In this document: positions 6,018-7,066 of the stretch, in pieces
How positions within the stretch are numbered: position 1 is the stretch's first letter
How the letters are laid out: each line of letters begins with the position of its first letter
Assembly (NCBI GenBank): GCA_019689615.1
Contig: JADGHD010000259.1
Location: 1 to 7,066, forward strand
Direction: 5' to 3'
DNA: 7,066 nucleotides
Source of the DNA: Frankia sp.
GTDB lineage: Bacteria > Actinomycetota > Actinomycetes > Frankiales > Frankiaceae
Notes under the pieces: generated by a model
Database searches by the model: none
Seen by the model: the letters and a program-made list of their open reading frames with translations, nothing else
What the model was told of the DNA's origin: nothing
Position numbers and translations under genes: made by a program

Positions 6018-6424
6018 GTGGTCTCCGGTTCGACCTGCCCACCATCGAGGACGAGACCCGTCCCTGGTGGGACGCCGCCCGCAGGGGCGAGCTGCTGATC
6101 CGCCGCTGCGGCGACTGCGGCAGGGCGCACCTGTACCCGCGGCCGTTCTGCCCTTCCTGCTGGAGCGAGAACGTGAGCTGGGAGCGCGCCGCCGGCACCG
6201 GGACCCTCTACACCTGGTCCGAGGTGCGGTCGAACGACCTGCCGCCGTTCGGGAGCCGGGTGCCCTACGTCGCGGCGATCGTCGACCTGGACGAGGGCCC
6301 GCGGCTGGAGACCAACATCGTCGGTGCCACGGAGGACGAGCTCAGCATCGGCATGCGGGTGAAGGTCGACTTCCAGCACGACGAGGAGGCCGACCTGACG
6401 ATCCCGGTCTTCCGCCCCGCCTGA
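6014..6424 (+). CDS. DUF35 zinc-ribbon / OB-fold protein, partner of thiolase-like enzyme
   Basis: A 136-residue cytoplasmic protein. After a helical N-terminus with PWWDAARRGELLIRRC (17-32), four cysteines (32, 35, 46, 49; CGDC and CPSC) form a rubredoxin-like zinc ribbon. Residues about 60-134 are an OB fold (GTLYTWSEVR, VPYVAAIVDLDEGPRL). The length and order are standard for the family. DUF35 proteins bind thiolase-like enzymes and shape or gate their acyl-CoA site; in ChsH2 the same domain is required for Ltp2 aldolase activity. Its start overlaps the maoC stop by four bases and is served by GAGGAGG (6002-6008). The likely partner is the divergently transcribed thiolase-like protein. No enzyme residue set is visible, so it is not expected to be catalytic alone. 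Confidence 0.92.
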   Translation: MSGLRFDLPTIEDETRPWWDAARRGELLIRRCGDCGRAHLYPRPFCPSCWSENVSWERAAGTGTLYTWSEVRSNDLPPFGSRVPYVAAIVDLDEGPRLETNIVGATEDELSIGMRVKVDFQHDEEADLTIPVFRPA

Positions 6425-6475
6425 CCGGCGTCCCCGTTCTCCCCTGCCGCATCTCCCGGACGGAGCAACACCGAC

Positions 6476-6964
6476 GTGAGCGCCACTGACCTGATCGGCC
6501 GCACGCTGCCACCGGCGACGGTCGTCGTCGAGCGGGGTGCCGTGAGCTCGTTCGCCACGGCCGTCACCGACGCCTCCCCCGTCTACCAGCGGGCGGACAG
6601 TGCCGCCGATGCCGGGTTCGCCGGGGTGCCCGCCCCGCCGACCTTCACCTTCGCCGCCCGGCTGCTGGGCGCGTTCCCCGATCTGCAGCCGCCGGCCCCC
6701 GAGGACGCCATCCCGCTGGACGACGTCATCGCCCAGCTGCGCAAGGACGGCGGCCTGATCCTGCACGCCGAGCAGGAGTTCACCTACCACCGCCCGGTGC
6801 TGGCCGGCACGACCGTGCACATCGACAGCGTCATCGAGGATGTGCGGGTCACCACCAACAGCAGGGGCAAGCAGATGACCTTCGTCAGGATCCGCTCGGA
6901 CACCCGCGACGATGCCGGCGAGCTGCTCGTCTCCGAGGTGATGACGCTGCTGCACCGCGCCTGA
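6476..6964 (+). CDS. FAS1-like MaoC N-terminal dehydratase-fold subunit, probably non-catalytic
   Basis: A 162-residue hot-dog protein of the MaoC_dehydrat_N type: IGRTLPPATVVVERGAVSSF (7-26), VPAPPTFTF (51-59), and LHAEQEFTYHRPVLAGTTV (96-114). At the place of the hydratase motif D-x-N-P-x-H it reads D32-A-S-P-V-Y37, so the catalytic His is Tyr. That is expected for the structural half of a heteromeric hydratase whose active residues come from the MaoC partner. The start is GTG at 6476, with GGAG (6462-6465) ten bases upstream, a somewhat long gap. It follows the DUF35 gene by 51 bases in the same direction, most likely in one transcript. Together with DUF35 it equals the two parts of ChsH2 (about 300 residues), but as separate genes in swapped order. 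A self-standing dehydratase cannot be excluded. Confidence 0.87.
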   Translation: MSATDLIGRTLPPATVVVERGAVSSFATAVTDASPVYQRADSAADAGFAGVPAPPTFTFAARLLGAFPDLQPPAPEDAIPLDDVIAQLRKDGGLILHAEQEFTYHRPVLAGTTVHIDSVIEDVRVTTNSRGKQMTFVRIRSDTRDDAGELLVSEVMTLLHRA

Positions 6965-6965
6965 C

Positions 6966-6994
6966 CACCGGCTGTCGGCCCGGCCGGTGCCGAC
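6966..6994 (+). terminator. Possible hairpin terminator after the maoC operon
   Basis: CACCGGC (6966-6972) pairs with GCCGGTG (6983-6989), two bases after the stop codon. An overlapping alternative pairs GTCGGC (6974-6979) with GCCGAC (6989-6994). No T-tract follows, so this is at most a weak or Rho-assisted terminator. In such GC-rich sequence chance stems of this size are common. The remaining bases to 7047 show no further gene start. Confidence 0.25.
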
Positions 6995-7047
6995 GAGCCC
7001 GGGCGCGGCAGGGCGGCGCCGGACGAGTGCCGGAATGCGCGTCGGGG

Positions 7048-7066
7048 CTGTGTCTTATACTCATCT
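7048..7066. other. Tn5/Nextera mosaic-end adapter remnant (artefact)
   Basis: The final 19 bases read CTGTGTCTTATACTCATCT. The engineered Tn5 mosaic end used in tagmentation libraries is CTGTCTCTTATACACATCT. They agree at 17 of 19 positions, with full-length alignment ending exactly at the window end. This should be trimmed; it is not genomic and its TATACT is not a promoter. Confidence 0.88.

Noticed and set aside
5840..6955. A 371-codon minus-strand frame antisense to the MaoC/DUF35 operon
   Set aside because: Shadow frame with no recognisable domain; the plus strand has three well-supported genes with ribosome sites.
7055..7062. TATACT near the right end as a promoter -10 box
   Set aside because: It lies inside the adapter-derived mosaic-end sequence.

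Overview
The window looks like a short contig from a high-GC actinobacterium. All gene-bearing sequence is strongly G/C-rich with third positions dominated by G or C. The gene families (Liv-type ABC transporter, thiolase-like lipid-transfer protein, MaoC hydratases, DUF35 proteins) are typical of acyl-CoA-degrading actinobacteria. A Frankiales or similar origin is plausible, but the sequence alone does not prove it. No tRNA, rRNA, CRISPR array, insertion sequence or phage gene was seen.

Left half (93-3700, minus strand): a two-gene transport operon. The promoter-proximal gene is livG. It is followed 26 bp later by one very long reading frame that joins LivH permease, LivM permease and LivF ATPase in a single 925-residue protein. 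No substrate-binding protein (LivJ/LivK type) is present. Upstream of livG (3701-4087) lie a good sigma70-type promoter, a CRP/GlxR-like palindrome over its -35 box, a terminator-like hairpin that points away from livG, and a roughly 95-base tract of almost pure C.

Right half (4088-6964): a divergent acyl-CoA cassette. A thiolase-like protein without the usual nucleophilic cysteine is on the minus strand. On the plus strand are an active-type MaoC hydratase, a DUF35 zinc-ribbon/OB-fold protein whose start overlaps the MaoC stop, and a FAS1-type dehydratase half whose catalytic His position is Tyr. The set resembles ChsH1/ChsH2/Ltp2 of steroid side-chain degradation, except that the two parts of ChsH2 are separate genes in swapped order. 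The likely job is hydration of an enoyl-CoA followed by retro-aldol or thiolytic cleavage of a bulky acyl-CoA. The true substrate is unknown.

The two halves share a 14-base AT-rich element, TGTATATA(G/C)TATCC. It sits in the same orientation just upstream of livG and of the maoC gene and contains the -10 box of both. This suggests that uptake and catabolism are controlled together.

Sequence-quality warnings: the first ~60 bases are G/C homopolymers, the tract at 3970-4063 is low complexity and could be a misassembly point, and the last 19 bases match the Tn5/Nextera mosaic end at 17 of 19 positions, so they are almost certainly adapter.
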